From an uncultured Acidobacteriia bacterium (GTDB lineage Bacteria; Acidobacteriota; Terriglobia; Bryobacterales; Bryobacteraceae), in assembly GCA_903925015.1 (NCBI GenBank), contig CAIYDY010000243.1, forward strand, positions 1 to 40,485: DNA of 40,485 bases. The letters are read 5' to 3'. Shown here piece by piece: positions 8,154 through 17,444 of this stretch. The translations under genes were made by a program, and so were the position numbers. Numbering within the stretch: the first letter of the stretch is position 1; each line of letters starts with the position of its first letter. Under the pieces are notes generated by a model. The model searched no databases. It saw nothing but the letters and a program-made list of their open reading frames with translations, and was not told the origin of the DNA.

Positions 8154-10688
8154 CTAGTTATCGGAATCGACTTCCCTCAGCCATTCCGGCCGTTTGAGAA
8201 CCTCGCGCGGCTTGCTGCCGTCAGGCGGTCCGATCACCCCGTCCTTGTACATCATGTCGAGGATTCGGGCTGCCCTGCCATAGCCCAGCCTGAGACGGCG
8301 CTGGAGTGTCGACGTCGAGGCCTTGCCCATTTCGAGCACAACGCGCATGGCTTCCTCGTACATCGGATCCTGCTCGCCGGTGGAAACTTCTTCCGGAGTA
8401 CCATCGCCATCCTCGGTCGGCGGCGCGATCAGGTACGACTGATCATATTCCGGCTTGGCTTGGGCCTTCCAGAAATCCACCACGCCGCTGATTTCCGTTT
8501 CCGTCACAAACGCGCCGTGGACGCGGGTCAGCCGCGAGGATCCCGGCGGTAGGAACAGCATGTCACCCTTGCCGAGTAGGTGCTCCGACCCCATAACGTC
8601 CAGAATCGTGCGGCTGTCCACGCGGGTCGCCACCCGGAAGCTGATGCGGGCTGGAAAATTGGCTTTGATAATACCGGTGATGACGTCGACGGACGGACGC
8701 TGCGTTGCCAGAACCAAGTGCATGCCGACGGCACGCGCCATCTGGGCTAGACGGGTCACGGACTCCTCGACGTTCTTGCCTTCCAGCATCATCAGATCAG
8801 CTAACTCGTCGATCAGGATCAGGATGTAGGGCAGTGGGCGGAGTTCGTCCTTCTGCGGGTCGTCACTTTCCTCCTCGAAAAGGCTTCGTGGCTGGTTGCG
8901 GAGGCTGAGAACCTTCTTGTTGAACTGGTCGATGTTGCGCGCGCCTTGTTCGGCCAACAACCGCAGACGCCGCTCCATTTCGAGCACAGCGTTCTTGAGG
9001 GCGTTGGTTGCCTTGCGGGGATCTGTGATGACCGGCGTCAGCAAGTGCGGAATCCCCTCGTACATGCCCAATTCCACACGTTTCGGATCGACCATGATCA
9101 TCCGGACCTCATCCGGGGTCGATTTGTACAGGATCGACATGATCAAAGAATTGATCATGACCGACTTGCCCGAGCCCGTGGACCCGGCGATCAGCACGTG
9201 GGGCATTGTTTCCAGCGTCGCAACCTTGATGCGACCGTTGATATCCTTGCCCATCGAAATCGTCAGATGGGAGGGCGAACTTTCGAATTCCTCGGATTCC
9301 AAAACGGCCCGGAGGCTGATGACCTCGCGCTTTGTGTTCGGGACCTCGATGCCGACGGTCGGCTTGCCGGGGATGCGCTCGATAAGAATGGACTCGGCTT
9401 GGAGACCGAGGCACAGATCTTCCGTGAGATTGGTGATGCGGCTGTACTTGACACCAGCATCCGGCTTGAACTCAAACGTGGTAACAACCGGTCCGGGGTT
9501 GATTTGGACGACGCTGCCGAGCACGTTGAACTCTTCAAACTTCGACTTGATCGCTGCGGCGGTGTTTTTCAGTTCCTGCTCATCGAATGCGGAGCGTTGC
9601 GGAATAGCATTCAGGAGTTCCGTCGACGGCAGGCGATAGATTGTAGGCAGCTTGACTGCGGATTCGCGGGCCTTGGCCGGCTTGTTGAACGGAAAGTCGG
9701 CGGCGTGGGCAGGTGTGAGATCTTCCTCGTCCAAGCGGCGAATGGGAATTTCACCGGGGATTGCAGAGAGATCTGTGAGTTCGCCGACCTGCTCCGGCAG
9801 CAGTGAACGCGAAGACGGTTGGTCCCAAGGCATGGTCTCGGAGAACGTGTCGTTGGAGGCCGCCGGGCGACGGGGTGATTGCGTCGGCTGCGGCACGATG
9901 GGCGGACCCGCATGGGCCCTGTAATCGGTGGAAGTCGGCGACGCGAATGCCTCCCGCACCTCGACGATTTCCGTGTCCACCAATTTCGAGTCAGTGTCAC
10001 TCGAAGCTGACAACTTCCTACGCTCAGCCTTTAAGGCTACGGCCTGCGCCTTGGCCTCCTGCTTCAAGCGTTTGCGTTCCAAGGCAGCCTCTCGGCGTTC
10101 CCGCCGCCAATTCACCCAGCTCGTTTGGATGCCCCTGAAGAAGGTTCCGATGGGAGCCAGGAAGTTCCAAAGGACCGACAGGGTAAAAGTGGAGACCAGA
10201 TAGGTAGAGACAAGCAGACACGTCGCCATCAGCACGATGGCTCCCGCTGAGTTGAATCCCCTACGGAGCGCCCCCGCCAGCAGAAACCCTGCCGCGCCGC
10301 CCGGCAGAACGGTGCGCTCGAACATGCGCCAGTCCGGTAGCATGGCCGCCAAGCCACATGCCGAGAGGATCATGAGAACGGCTCCAGGAACCTTCACCCA
10401 GGGCGCTGCCAAGGCCTCCGAGCGTATCCACTTCCACCCGAGGCCGAACATCAGGACCGGCAGCAGGAACGCGGCAAATCCGAAGCTTTGGAGGAACAGG
10501 TCTGCTATGAACGCACCCACGGGGCCGATCAGATTCTCGGCGGTTTCGCGCCCTGTCACGGTGTTCCATGACGAATCTCCGGGGTGGAACGACGCGAAAC
10601 TCAGGAGTGCAAGAATCCCGCTCGCAAGGAACAGAACTCCCATCACCTCGTTGAGGCGCTTGTGTTGGGTCGGGGTAAAAATTCTCAT
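8154..10688 (-). CDS. ftsK: DNA translocase FtsK/SpoIIIE
   Basis: FtsK is the septum-anchored ATPase that pumps chromosomal DNA and helps resolve dimers at division. The 844-residue product has four N-terminal membrane helices (about residues 14-170) and a charged, Ala/Arg-rich linker. The motor follows, with Walker A AGSTGSGKS near residue 500 and Walker B ILILIDELADLMM. A C-terminal winged-helix gamma domain (STSTLQRRLRLGYGRAARIL) recognises KOPS-type DNA. I chose ATG at 10688 (MRIFTPTQHKRL). The frame stays open another 133 codons, but that extension lacks FtsK character and would run through the divergent kinase gene. It lies head-to-head with the kinase fragment, with an 87-base spacer. 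Confidence 0.96.
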   Translation of the reverse strand: MRIFTPTQHKRLNEVMGVLFLASGILALLSFASFHPGDSSWNTVTGRETAENLIGPVGAFIADLFLQSFGFAAFLLPVLMFGLGWKWIRSEALAAPWVKVPGAVLMILSACGLAAMLPDWRMFERTVLPGGAAGFLLAGALRRGFNSAGAIVLMATCLLVSTYLVSTFTLSVLWNFLAPIGTFFRGIQTSWVNWRRERREAALERKRLKQEAKAQAVALKAERRKLSASSDTDSKLVDTEIVEVREAFASPTSTDYRAHAGPPIVPQPTQSPRRPAASNDTFSETMPWDQPSSRSLLPEQVGELTDLSAIPGEIPIRRLDEEDLTPAHAADFPFNKPAKARESAVKLPTIYRLPSTELLNAIPQRSAFDEQELKNTAAAIKSKFEEFNVLGSVVQINPGPVVTTFEFKPDAGVKYSRITNLTEDLCLGLQAESILIERIPGKPTVGIEVPNTKREVISLRAVLESEEFESSPSHLTISMGKDINGRIKVATLETMPHVLIAGSTGSGKSVMINSLIMSILYKSTPDEVRMIMVDPKRVELGMYEGIPHLLTPVITDPRKATNALKNAVLEMERRLRLLAEQGARNIDQFNKKVLSLRNQPRSLFEEESDDPQKDELRPLPYILILIDELADLMMLEGKNVEESVTRLAQMARAVGMHLVLATQRPSVDVITGIIKANFPARISFRVATRVDSRTILDVMGSEHLLGKGDMLFLPPGSSRLTRVHGAFVTETEISGVVDFWKAQAKPEYDQSYLIAPPTEDGDGTPEEVSTGEQDPMYEEAMRVVLEMGKASTSTLQRRLRLGYGRAARILDMMYKDGVIGPPDGSKPREVLKRPEWLREVDSDN

Positions 10689-10775
10689 CCGGCTGGCGGT
10701 CGGAAGAAAAGCTGGAGCAACACCAGTATCGCAGAAACGTGACCCGAATGCCACGGCCTCTGCGACAATGGCAGC

Positions 10776-11220
10776 GTGGCGGACTGGCTGCGAATTGAAG
10801 AGTTGTTCCTCGGCGCATTGGATCTGGAGCCCGGCAAGAGGGACGCGTATCTGGAAGCAGCATGCGCCGGGGACCGCGAACTCAAGCGGGAAGTTGAGCA
10901 GATGCTCGCGGTGGATGCACCCGGTCAGACCGGAATATTCGGCAGATCCGTGGTTGCGGCGGCGCGCGAATTGGCAGAGGACGAATGGGGCGGCAGACAG
11001 ATCGGGCCTTGGCGGATTGTGCGGGAGATCGGCCGCGGAGGCATGGGATCGGTCTACCTTGCCGCTCGCGCAGAAGAACAGTATCAAAAGTTAGTAGCCA
11101 TCAAGGTGTTGCGCCAGGGAATGGACTCGACCGAACTGGTCGGAAGGTTTCGCCATGAGCGGCAAATCGTAGCGCAGCTCGACCACCCTTACATAACCCG
11201 GCTGCTGGACGGCGGCACGC
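10776..11220 (+). pseudogene. truncated Ser/Thr protein kinase (N-lobe only)
   Basis: The first ~148 residues match the N-terminus of acidobacterial membrane Ser/Thr kinases. A helical leader (LRIEELFLGALDLEPGKRDA) is followed by the kinase start, with glycine loop IGRGGMGSVYLA, lysine in VAIKVLRQG and the C-helix Glu in RFRHERQIVAQL, ending at HPYITRLLDGGT. There the kinase homology stops: no HRD, DFG or APE motif follows in any nearby frame. The frame continues about 22 meaningless codons, through sequence that in another frame is an IS110 transposase, and stops at 11288. The GTG at 10776 is the start. The leader and loop resemble the intact TPR kinase at 24943, so both are members of one paralogous family. 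It is a broken gene and not expected to phosphorylate anything. Confidence 0.8.
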
Positions 11221-11224
11221 TCGC

Positions 11225-11529
11225 GCCGAACGAAGAACAGGGCCGGAACCCTGTTTCGACTGGCAGTTCATTCCCTGCATCGCGATAAGACCCAAATGGG
11301 GGATTATCTCCGCCGCATGAAGGCCAAACTAGGACCGGCGGCCGCAACCACTGCCACCGCCCATAAAATCGCAGTCATCTTCTACACGATGGTGAAGAAT
11401 CAGCAGGAATATGACGCTTCGATCTGGGCCCAACGCGACAAGATGCGCGAGAAACGGCTCGAAGCTCGACTACATCGTCAGGCGGCACAGCGCGGCTACA
11501 AACTTGTCCCTTTGGATCGTGCCGCCTGA
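11225..11529 (+). mobile_element. 3' remnant of an IS110-family transposase gene
   Basis: In the frame of the ATG at 11296, but readable back to about 11230, the translation matches the C-terminal (transposase_20) tail of IS110/IS116/IS902 transposases. The run begins RAGTLFRLAVHSLHRDKTQ and continues with LRRMKAKLGPAAATTATAHK, AVIFYTMVKNQQEYD and AQRGYKLVPL. Only about 95 codons survive; the DEDD catalytic N-terminus is absent. The element's 5' portion and the 3' portion of the kinase gene are both missing, so insertion followed by deletion is the simplest history. IS110 elements usually lack clear inverted repeats, and I see none. A 77-residue ORF (11296-11529) could still be translated, but a function is unlikely. 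Confidence 0.72.
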
Positions 11530-11570
11530 CTCATTGAAAACAAACACTCACCGTAGAAGTTCCTCAGAAG

Positions 11571-12341
11571 CTATTCGCCGGATTCCTTGCGGGCGCCCCG
11601 GTCCTTCCAGCTAGCCTTCAGGTAGTCGGCGTTCATGCGGGCGATCACTTCGACGCTGATTCCCTTGGGGCATACCGCCTCACACTCGGCGACGTTGGTG
11701 CATGCACCGAACATTTCGGCATTCACCTGGGCCACCATGCCAAGAGCACGACGGTCGCGTTCGGCCTGACCTTGCGGTAACAGGCCCAAGTGGGAAATCT
11801 TGGCACCCGTAAAAAGCGCTGCGGCGGCATTTGGGCAGGCCGCAACACATGCACCACATCCGATGCAGGCTGCGGCGTCCATGGCGGAATCCGCTACACC
11901 CTTCGGGATAGGAATCGTGTTGGCGTCCTGCGTGCTCCCAGTCCGAGCCGTTATGTAGCCGCCGGAGGCAATAATACGGTCGAAGGCGGACCGGTCAACA
12001 ACCAGATCCTTCATCACCGGGAACGCCTTGGCGCGCCACGGCTCCAGGAACAGTTCGTCGCCGTCCTTGAAGTACCGCATGTGGAGCTGGCAGACCGTTG
12101 TACCCTTGTTGGGCCCGTGCGGGATGCCGTTGATCACAAAACCGCAGGAACCGCAGATACCCTCGCGGCAGTCATGCTCGAACGCGATCGGCTCCTTGCC
12201 TGCTGTGATGAGGCCTTCGTTGACCACGTCCAGCATTTCGAGGAACGACATGTCGGGATTGACGTCGTTCGCAGCATAGCGCTCCATGCTGCCCGGCGCA
12301 CCCGAATTCTTCTGTCTCCAAACGTGCAGGGTAAGGTTCAC
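11571..12341 (-). CDS. sdhB: succinate dehydrogenase/fumarate reductase iron-sulfur subunit
   Basis: SdhB passes electrons from the flavoprotein to the membrane cytochrome b in complex II. The 256-residue protein carries the [2Fe-2S] motif [10 protein letters not shown], then [13 protein letters not shown] and [14 protein letters not shown] for the [4Fe-4S] and [3Fe-4S] centres. I chose GTG at 12341, where the family's N-terminus begins (NLTLHVWRQ). It overlaps the sdhA stop as GTGA. The frame extends 68 codons further upstream, but that part is an Arg-rich shadow of sdhA. It is the last gene of the sdhC-sdhA-sdhB operon, which runs on the minus strand toward the IS110 remnant. Confidence 0.96.
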   Translation of the reverse strand: MNLTLHVWRQKNSGAPGSMERYAANDVNPDMSFLEMLDVVNEGLITAGKEPIAFEHDCREGICGSCGFVINGIPHGPNKGTTVCQLHMRYFKDGDELFLEPWRAKAFPVMKDLVVDRSAFDRIIASGGYITARTGSTQDANTIPIPKGVADSAMDAAACIGCGACVAACPNAAAALFTGAKISHLGLLPQGQAERDRRALGMVAQVNAEMFGACTNVAECEAVCPKGISVEVIARMNADYLKASWKDRGARKESGE

Positions 12342-14257
12342 TTGTAACTCCGTTGCGCGGGATGCACGTAGGCGAAATCGAGGGGCTCCTTGTTCAGTTC
12401 TGGAGCCACGCCCTCGCCTTTGTACTCCCAGGCGGAAACGTACTGGTAGTGGTCGTCGTCGCGCATGGCTTCGCCGTCCGGGGTCTGGTATTCCTCCCGA
12501 AAGTGGCCGCCGCAGCTTTCGTTTCGCTCCAAAGCGTCCAGGCACATCAATTCGCCCAGTTCGAAGAAGTCGGCCACGCGACCGGCGTTCTCCAACTGCT
12601 GGTTGATTTCGCCCTCGGAACCGGGGACATTGACGTCCTTCCAGAATTCCTGCCGCAGCGCCCGAACCTCGGAAATTGCGCCGCGGAGGCCTTCGGCGTT
12701 GCGGGCCATTCCGCAGCGGTCCCAGATGATCTTGCCGAGTTCGCGGTGGAACGATGACACTGTGCGCTTGCCCTTGATGGAGAGCAATTGCTTGGTGCGG
12801 TCCGCCACACCGGCCACCGCAGCCGTGAATTCCGGGGCGTTCGTCTTCAAGCCGTCGGGCTTGTTGGACGCCAGGTAGTTCCCGAGGGTGTACGGAATGA
12901 TGAAGTAGCCGTCGGACAGACCCTGCATCAGTGCGCTGGCTCCGAGCCGGTTGGCACCATGGTCGGAAAAGTTTGCCTCGCCCAGCACAAACATGCCGGG
13001 AATGGAACTCATCAGCTCGTAGTCAACCCATAACCCACCCATCGTGTAGTGGATGGCGGGGTAAATGCGCATTGGAACCTTGTAGGGATCCTCGCCGGCA
13101 ATCCGCTCGTACATCTCGAAGAGGTTGCCGTAGCGCTCCTCGATGGTGGACCGGCCAAGCCGATTGATGGACTCGGCGAAGTCCAAATAAACGCCGAGGG
13201 CGGTCTCGCCGGAACCGGCTCCGCGTCCCTCGTCGCAGACTGCCTTTGCGGCACGCGAAGCGACGTCCCTGGGAACCAGGTTGCCAAAGCTGGGGTAGCG
13301 GCGTTCCAGGTAATAGTCCCGCTCGTCTTCGGGAATCTGGCCCGGGTTGCGCTTGTCACCAGCCTTTTTGGGAACCCAAATGCGCCCGTCGTTGCGGAGG
13401 CTCTCGCTCATCAGGGTCAGCTTGGACTGATATTCGCCGGAGACCGGAATGCAGGTTGGGTGGATCTGCGTGAAGCAGGGATTGCCGAACGCCGCGCCTT
13501 TTTTGTGCGCCCGCCAGATCGCAGTGCAGTTCGAACCCTTCGCGTTGGTGGAAAGGTAGAACACGTTTCCGTACCCGCCGGTGGCGAGAACAACGGCGTC
13601 GGCTACATGGGATTCGATCTGTCCGGTGACCAAGTTGCGGGTGATGATCCCCCGCGCCTTGCCGTCGACAATCACCACGTCCAACATTTCGGTGCGCGGG
13701 ACCATCGTCACCCGGCCCGTGGCAACCTGCGCTTCGAGAGCCTGGTAGGCACCGATCAGCAGCTGCTGACCCGTCTGCCCCCTTGCGTAAAACGTTCTGG
13801 AAACCTGTGCTCCGCCGAACGACCGGTTGGCAAGCAACCCGCCATACTCCCGGGCAAACGGCACGCCTTGGGCAACGCATTGGTCGATGATCTTGACCGA
13901 ATTCTGCGCCAACCTGTACACGTTGTACTCGCGTGCGCGGAAATCTCCGCCCTTGACCGTGTCGTAGAACAGGCGATAGATGCTGTCGCCGTCGTTCTGG
14001 TAGTTCTTGGCGGCATTGATTCCGCCTTGGGCAGCAATCGAGTGGGCTCGGCGGGGGCTGTCCTGGAAGCAAAAACACTTCACGTTGTAGCCCAGTTCGC
14101 CAAGCGAAGCCGCCGCCGACGCGCCGGCCAAGCCCGACCCGACGACGATCACGTTGAACCTGCGCTTGTTGGCCGGATTCACCAGCTTCATGCTGAAGCG
14201 GGCGTTGTCCCAAGCTGTTTCGATGGGTCCCTGGGGAACTCTGGAGTCCAGTTTCAT
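12338..14257 (-). CDS. sdhA: succinate dehydrogenase/fumarate reductase flavoprotein subunit
   Basis: The catalytic FAD subunit of complex II, oxidising succinate to fumarate. At 639 residues it matches the longer form found with single-cytochrome type B enzymes (Bacteroidetes, epsilonproteobacterial and Bacillus-like). The Rossmann motif [12 protein letters not shown] comes near residue 38. The covalent FAD site follows in [20 protein letters not shown] (the His). [10 protein letters not shown] and the substrate-loop region [20 protein letters not shown] are also present. ATG at 14257 is the first start and lies 21 bases after the sdhC stop. The GTGA overlap with sdhB indicates coupled translation. 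Confidence 0.97.
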   Translation of the reverse strand: MKLDSRVPQGPIETAWDNARFSMKLVNPANKRRFNVIVVGSGLAGASAAASLGELGYNVKCFCFQDSPRRAHSIAAQGGINAAKNYQNDGDSIYRLFYDTVKGGDFRAREYNVYRLAQNSVKIIDQCVAQGVPFAREYGGLLANRSFGGAQVSRTFYARGQTGQQLLIGAYQALEAQVATGRVTMVPRTEMLDVVIVDGKARGIITRNLVTGQIESHVADAVVLATGGYGNVFYLSTNAKGSNCTAIWRAHKKGAAFGNPCFTQIHPTCIPVSGEYQSKLTLMSESLRNDGRIWVPKKAGDKRNPGQIPEDERDYYLERRYPSFGNLVPRDVASRAAKAVCDEGRGAGSGETALGVYLDFAESINRLGRSTIEERYGNLFEMYERIAGEDPYKVPMRIYPAIHYTMGGLWVDYELMSSIPGMFVLGEANFSDHGANRLGASALMQGLSDGYFIIPYTLGNYLASNKPDGLKTNAPEFTAAVAGVADRTKQLLSIKGKRTVSSFHRELGKIIWDRCGMARNAEGLRGAISEVRALRQEFWKDVNVPGSEGEINQQLENAGRVADFFELGELMCLDALERNESCGGHFREEYQTPDGEAMRDDDHYQYVSAWEYKGEGVAPELNKEPLDFAYVHPAQRSYK

Positions 14258-14278
14258 GCGGGTCCTAATAATGCGGCG

Positions 14279-14980
14279 TTATAGATGGACGCTCGGTGCG
14301 CGCAGGATTCCAAGCATTACTGCGGCTGGAATCGAGGCGTACCCTGCGAAATACAAAATCCCGACCAGTCTCGCTACAGCTTTGATGCGTGGCGTGTGCT
14401 GCGGGTGGGAAAATCCAAGCGATTGGAACAAGCTCGACACGCCGTGGCTCAGGTGCAGGCACAGCAGGCCGACCGCCACGATGTAGGAAATCGCAACTGG
14501 CAGCCGCTGGAAGCCGACGACGACATTCGAGTACACATCGACCGGCGAAAACTCTGGGTGGAGGGTGCCTGTCGTGAAATGCAGCAAATGGTAAACCACG
14601 AACGCCGCCACCATGGGACCGCTGTAGTACATGGTCCGCGACGCGAGCGTCGAGTGGGAATTGTTCTTCTTGGCATAGCCGACGGGACGCGCGGTCTGGT
14701 TGATCCTCATCAACTGGACCGTGGTCACGATATGGGCCGTGACGCTCAACAGGAGGACGGTGCGGGCAATCCAAAGGACTTCCATGTTGCTCTTGAGGAA
14801 AGCCGCGTACTCGTTCAGCCTGTCGGGGCCAAGGAAAATTTGGAGGTTGCCGAGGAGGTGGCCGGAGACAAACCCGAAGAGGATCGCTCCAGTCAAAGCC
14901 ATTACGGCCTTCTTGAAGATCGTCGATTCGAGGAACCGGAGAGTGCCGCCGGACCCGCCTGAAATGGCTGTTGGACTCAT
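14279..14980 (-). CDS. sdhC: succinate dehydrogenase cytochrome b subunit (type B, single-polypeptide anchor)
   Basis: A 233-residue membrane anchor that binds haem b and quinone in complex II. Five hydrophobic helices are visible: VMALTGAILFGFVSGHLLGN, LWIARTVLLLSVTAHIVTTV, YYSGPMVAAFVVYHLLHFTT, VAISYIVAVGLLCLHLSHGV and LVGILYFAGYASIPAAVMLG. His residues in helices 1 to 4 (GHLLG, TAHIV, VYHLLH, HLSHG) are the expected ligands of two haems, as in di-haem type B enzymes. There is no separate sdhD. I chose ATG at 14980; the frame stays open far upstream, but only as antisense to the EF-G-like gene. It is the first gene of the sdh operon and divergent from the gene at 15095. Confidence 0.93.
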   Translation of the reverse strand: MSPTAISGGSGGTLRFLESTIFKKAVMALTGAILFGFVSGHLLGNLQIFLGPDRLNEYAAFLKSNMEVLWIARTVLLLSVTAHIVTTVQLMRINQTARPVGYAKKNNSHSTLASRTMYYSGPMVAAFVVYHLLHFTTGTLHPEFSPVDVYSNVVVGFQRLPVAISYIVAVGLLCLHLSHGVSSLFQSLGFSHPQHTPRIKAVARLVGILYFAGYASIPAAVMLGILRAPSVHL

Positions 14981-15094
14981 GTGGGGTCTACTTAATCGTA
15001 CAATCCCGTCTCGGACGAGGGCCGGATCGGACCATTTCCGCTCCGCCGCCCATGTTTCAGAAGTGATACGATCCAGGCGTGAACGGAGGTTTCC

Positions 15095-17194
15095 GTGAAG
15101 ATATACGAAACGAAGGACATCAGAAACGTTGGCATTGTCGGGCACGGCCACTGCGGCAAGACCTCGGTGGTGGCCGGACTCCTTTATGCGGCGGGAGCGA
15201 CCACCCGCCTTACGCGTGTTGACGAGGGCAACACGGTCACCGACTTCGACGAGGAGGAGATCGCCCGCAAATTGACCATCTCCACCGGCATCGCCGCCGC
15301 CGAGTGGCAGAAATGCAAGATCAACCTGCTCGACACCCCGGGCTTCAACATGTTTGTGCACGATGCCCGGACGGCCTTGATCGCCGCGGACTCGGCCATC
15401 GTGGTGGTCGACGCCGTCTGCGGAGTGGAACCTGGAACCGAGCGGATGTGGCAAACCGCCGCTGAATACAACCTTCCACGATGCATCGTGGTCAACAAAC
15501 TGGACCGTGACCGGGCCAGTTTCGGGCGCACCATGGAGTCCATCCGGGCCCGTTTTGGCCCGGACGCCGTTCCGATACAACTGCCTTTGGGCAAGGAGAA
15601 AGATTTCCGGGGGGTGATCGACCTCATCCGGATGAAGGCGTTTGTCTATACATCCGACGGCGACGGAAAGGGAAAGGAGATCGAAATCCCGGCCGAGTAC
15701 GCGGATGCCGCGCGCGAAGGCCACGAAAGGCTGGTCGAGGCCGTCGCAGCAGGCAAGGACGAGCTGATGGAAGAGTTTTTCGCCGACGGCACACTTCCCG
15801 AGGAACACGTCATTAGCGGGCTCGATGAGGAAATGCGCGAGGTCCGAATCTTCCCGGTCCTGTGCCTCTCGGGTCTGCACGACATAGGTTCCGACTGGCT
15901 CTTGAACCTCATCGTGGAGGCGTTTCCGTCGCCCTCCGACAGGCCCCCGTACAAGATTGCGCTTGCCGGCAATGAACTGGAGAGAACATACTCCGATACT
16001 CTCCCTGCAGCGGCCTTCGTGTTCAAAACCACCGCCGACCCCTTTGCGGGCCGCATCAGCTTTTTCAAAGTCCTTTCCGGAATCATCAGAAACGATGCAC
16101 ACATGTTCATCTCCGGCAAAGGTTCCGAGGAACGACTGGCCCACATCGGAGCGCCGCTGGGAAAGACCCTGCTTCCGGTCACGGAACTGCACGCAGGCGA
16201 CATCGGTGCCGTCGCCAAACTCAAGGACACGCTTACGGGCGACACTCTCACGGAAAAATCCTCGCCGGTCGCTTTTCCCAGCATCCACGTACCGGAACCG
16301 TCGATCGCTTTCGCCGTCGAGGCCAAGAGCCGGGGCGACGAGGACAAGATGGGGAATGCCCTGCACAAGCTTCTCGAGGAGGATCTCGCATTGCGGTTCT
16401 TCAGGGACCCGCAAACCAAGGAGTTCCTCGTAGCGGGGTCTGGGCAGCAACACGTTGAAATCGCGGTCAGCCGATTGAAGAAACGGTACGGCGTGGATGT
16501 CACCTTGAAAGCCCCCAAGGTTCCTTACCGGGAGACGATCCGCGGCATCGCGGACGTCCAAGGGCGCCACAAGAAGCAGACCGGAGGGCACGGGCAGTTC
16601 GGAGACTGCTGGATCCGGATGGAACCACTGCCGCGTGGCGGGAATTTCGAATTCTCCAACGGCACCTTCGGTGGCTCGATCCCGCGGAACTTCATCCCGG
16701 CCATTGAAAAAGGAATCATCGAGACCGCCGAACGCGGCTTCCTCGCGGGATTTCCAATGGTGGATTTCAAGGTCACGGTCTACGACGGCTCTTACCACGA
16801 TGTGGATTCGTCGGAACTGGCGTTCAAGATGGCTGCAAGGAAGGCGTTCCGCGCCGGTATGGCTACCGCCAAACCCAGCATTCTGGAGCCGGTTATGAAC
16901 GTCGAAATCCATGCGCCGGTGGAGTTCGCCGGCGACCTGATGGGTGACCTCAATACCCGCCGGGGCCGAATCTCCGGCATGGATACTGAGGGCGCAACCC
17001 AAATCCTGAGGGCGCAGGTCCCAATGTCCGAAATGCTCGCCTACCAGAGCGACCTCACCTCGATGACACAGGGCCGCGCATCCTTCTCCATGGAGTTCGA
17101 CCACTACGACTTCGTTCCCGGACCGCAGGCCGAAAAAATCATCGCCGCCGCCAAAGCAGCGCGCGGTGGAGAGGAGGAATCCGAGGACGACTAG
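15095..17194 (+). CDS. elongation factor G-like GTPase (EF-G2 type)
   Basis: A 699-residue translational GTPase with the five-domain EF-G layout. Motifs include the P-loop GHGHCGKT (residues 16-23), DTPGF (80-84) and NKLD (134-137). The later domains III-V include GSGQQHVEIAVSRLKKRYGV, GGSIPRNFIPAIEKGI and MDTEGATQILRAQVPMSEML. In canonical EF-G the segment after DTPG begins with the catalytic His; here it is Phe84. Switch I (KLTISTGIAAAEW) also departs from the usual RGITI. Both are known features of the second, EF-G-like class (for example EF-G-2 of Thermus), which is not a simple substitute for FusA. GTG at 15095 has GGAGGT at 15085-15090. It stands alone, with no rpsL/rpsG/tuf neighbours. 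Confidence 0.92.
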   Translation: MKIYETKDIRNVGIVGHGHCGKTSVVAGLLYAAGATTRLTRVDEGNTVTDFDEEEIARKLTISTGIAAAEWQKCKINLLDTPGFNMFVHDARTALIAADSAIVVVDAVCGVEPGTERMWQTAAEYNLPRCIVVNKLDRDRASFGRTMESIRARFGPDAVPIQLPLGKEKDFRGVIDLIRMKAFVYTSDGDGKGKEIEIPAEYADAAREGHERLVEAVAAGKDELMEEFFADGTLPEEHVISGLDEEMREVRIFPVLCLSGLHDIGSDWLLNLIVEAFPSPSDRPPYKIALAGNELERTYSDTLPAAAFVFKTTADPFAGRISFFKVLSGIIRNDAHMFISGKGSEERLAHIGAPLGKTLLPVTELHAGDIGAVAKLKDTLTGDTLTEKSSPVAFPSIHVPEPSIAFAVEAKSRGDEDKMGNALHKLLEEDLALRFFRDPQTKEFLVAGSGQQHVEIAVSRLKKRYGVDVTLKAPKVPYRETIRGIADVQGRHKKQTGGHGQFGDCWIRMEPLPRGGNFEFSNGTFGGSIPRNFIPAIEKGIIETAERGFLAGFPMVDFKVTVYDGSYHDVDSSELAFKMAARKAFRAGMATAKPSILEPVMNVEIHAPVEFAGDLMGDLNTRRGRISGMDTEGATQILRAQVPMSEMLAYQSDLTSMTQGRASFSMEFDHYDFVPGPQAEKIIAAAKAARGGEEESEDD

Positions 17195-17444
17195 CATCAT
17201 CTTGACAATCCCGGAGGAGGAGAACATGAAATCCCCGTCCTCCAGCTATCGGCAGGTGTAGGCAAACAGTTGTAGGCAAAAACGTTAGGCCGTCCCATTT
17301 TGGGGCGGGACGACACGGACCGTGTCATTTTGACCCACTTCACCGGCCCCTACGGTTGACGCACCTGCACAGGTTGGGGTACGCTTGGAGATGCGCCATG
17401 GCTTACCGGTTCCGGTGCGCAAATCCACAAATCGAGGCGAATGG
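17195..17444. other. intergenic spacer with short repeats and possible IS-end debris
   Basis: No convincing gene. It holds an 11-codon ORF at 17226-17261 (MKSPSSSYRQV) behind a GGAGGAGGAG stretch. A 10-base direct repeat (TGTAGGCAAA) lies at 17257-17266 and 17271-17280. GTCCC/GGGAC arms flank CATTTTGGGG at 17292-17311. A short inverted repeat GACACG-GAC-CGTGTC lies at 17312-17326 and is followed by ATTTTGACCC. The repeated CATTTTG phrases resemble the multiple end repeats of IS21-type elements, but no transposase is present. The promoter of the lytic transglycosylase must also lie here; I could not place it. Confidence 0.4.

Noticed and set aside
10689-11087. N-terminal extension of FtsK by 133 codons
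   Set aside because: It has no FtsK features, is Cys/Arg-rich and lies antisense to the kinase fragment. MRIFTPTQHKRL at 10688 directly precedes the first membrane helix.
12342-12545. 68-codon N-terminal extension of SdhB
   Set aside because: Arg/Gly-rich shadow of sdhA. GTG 12341 overlaps the sdhA stop and begins the family homology.
14981-17227. Long open minus-strand frame upstream of sdhC (would make a 982-residue protein)
   Set aside because: It is antisense to the EF-G-like gene, which has full family homology and a GGAGGT site. The extension is composition-driven and has no SdhC similarity.
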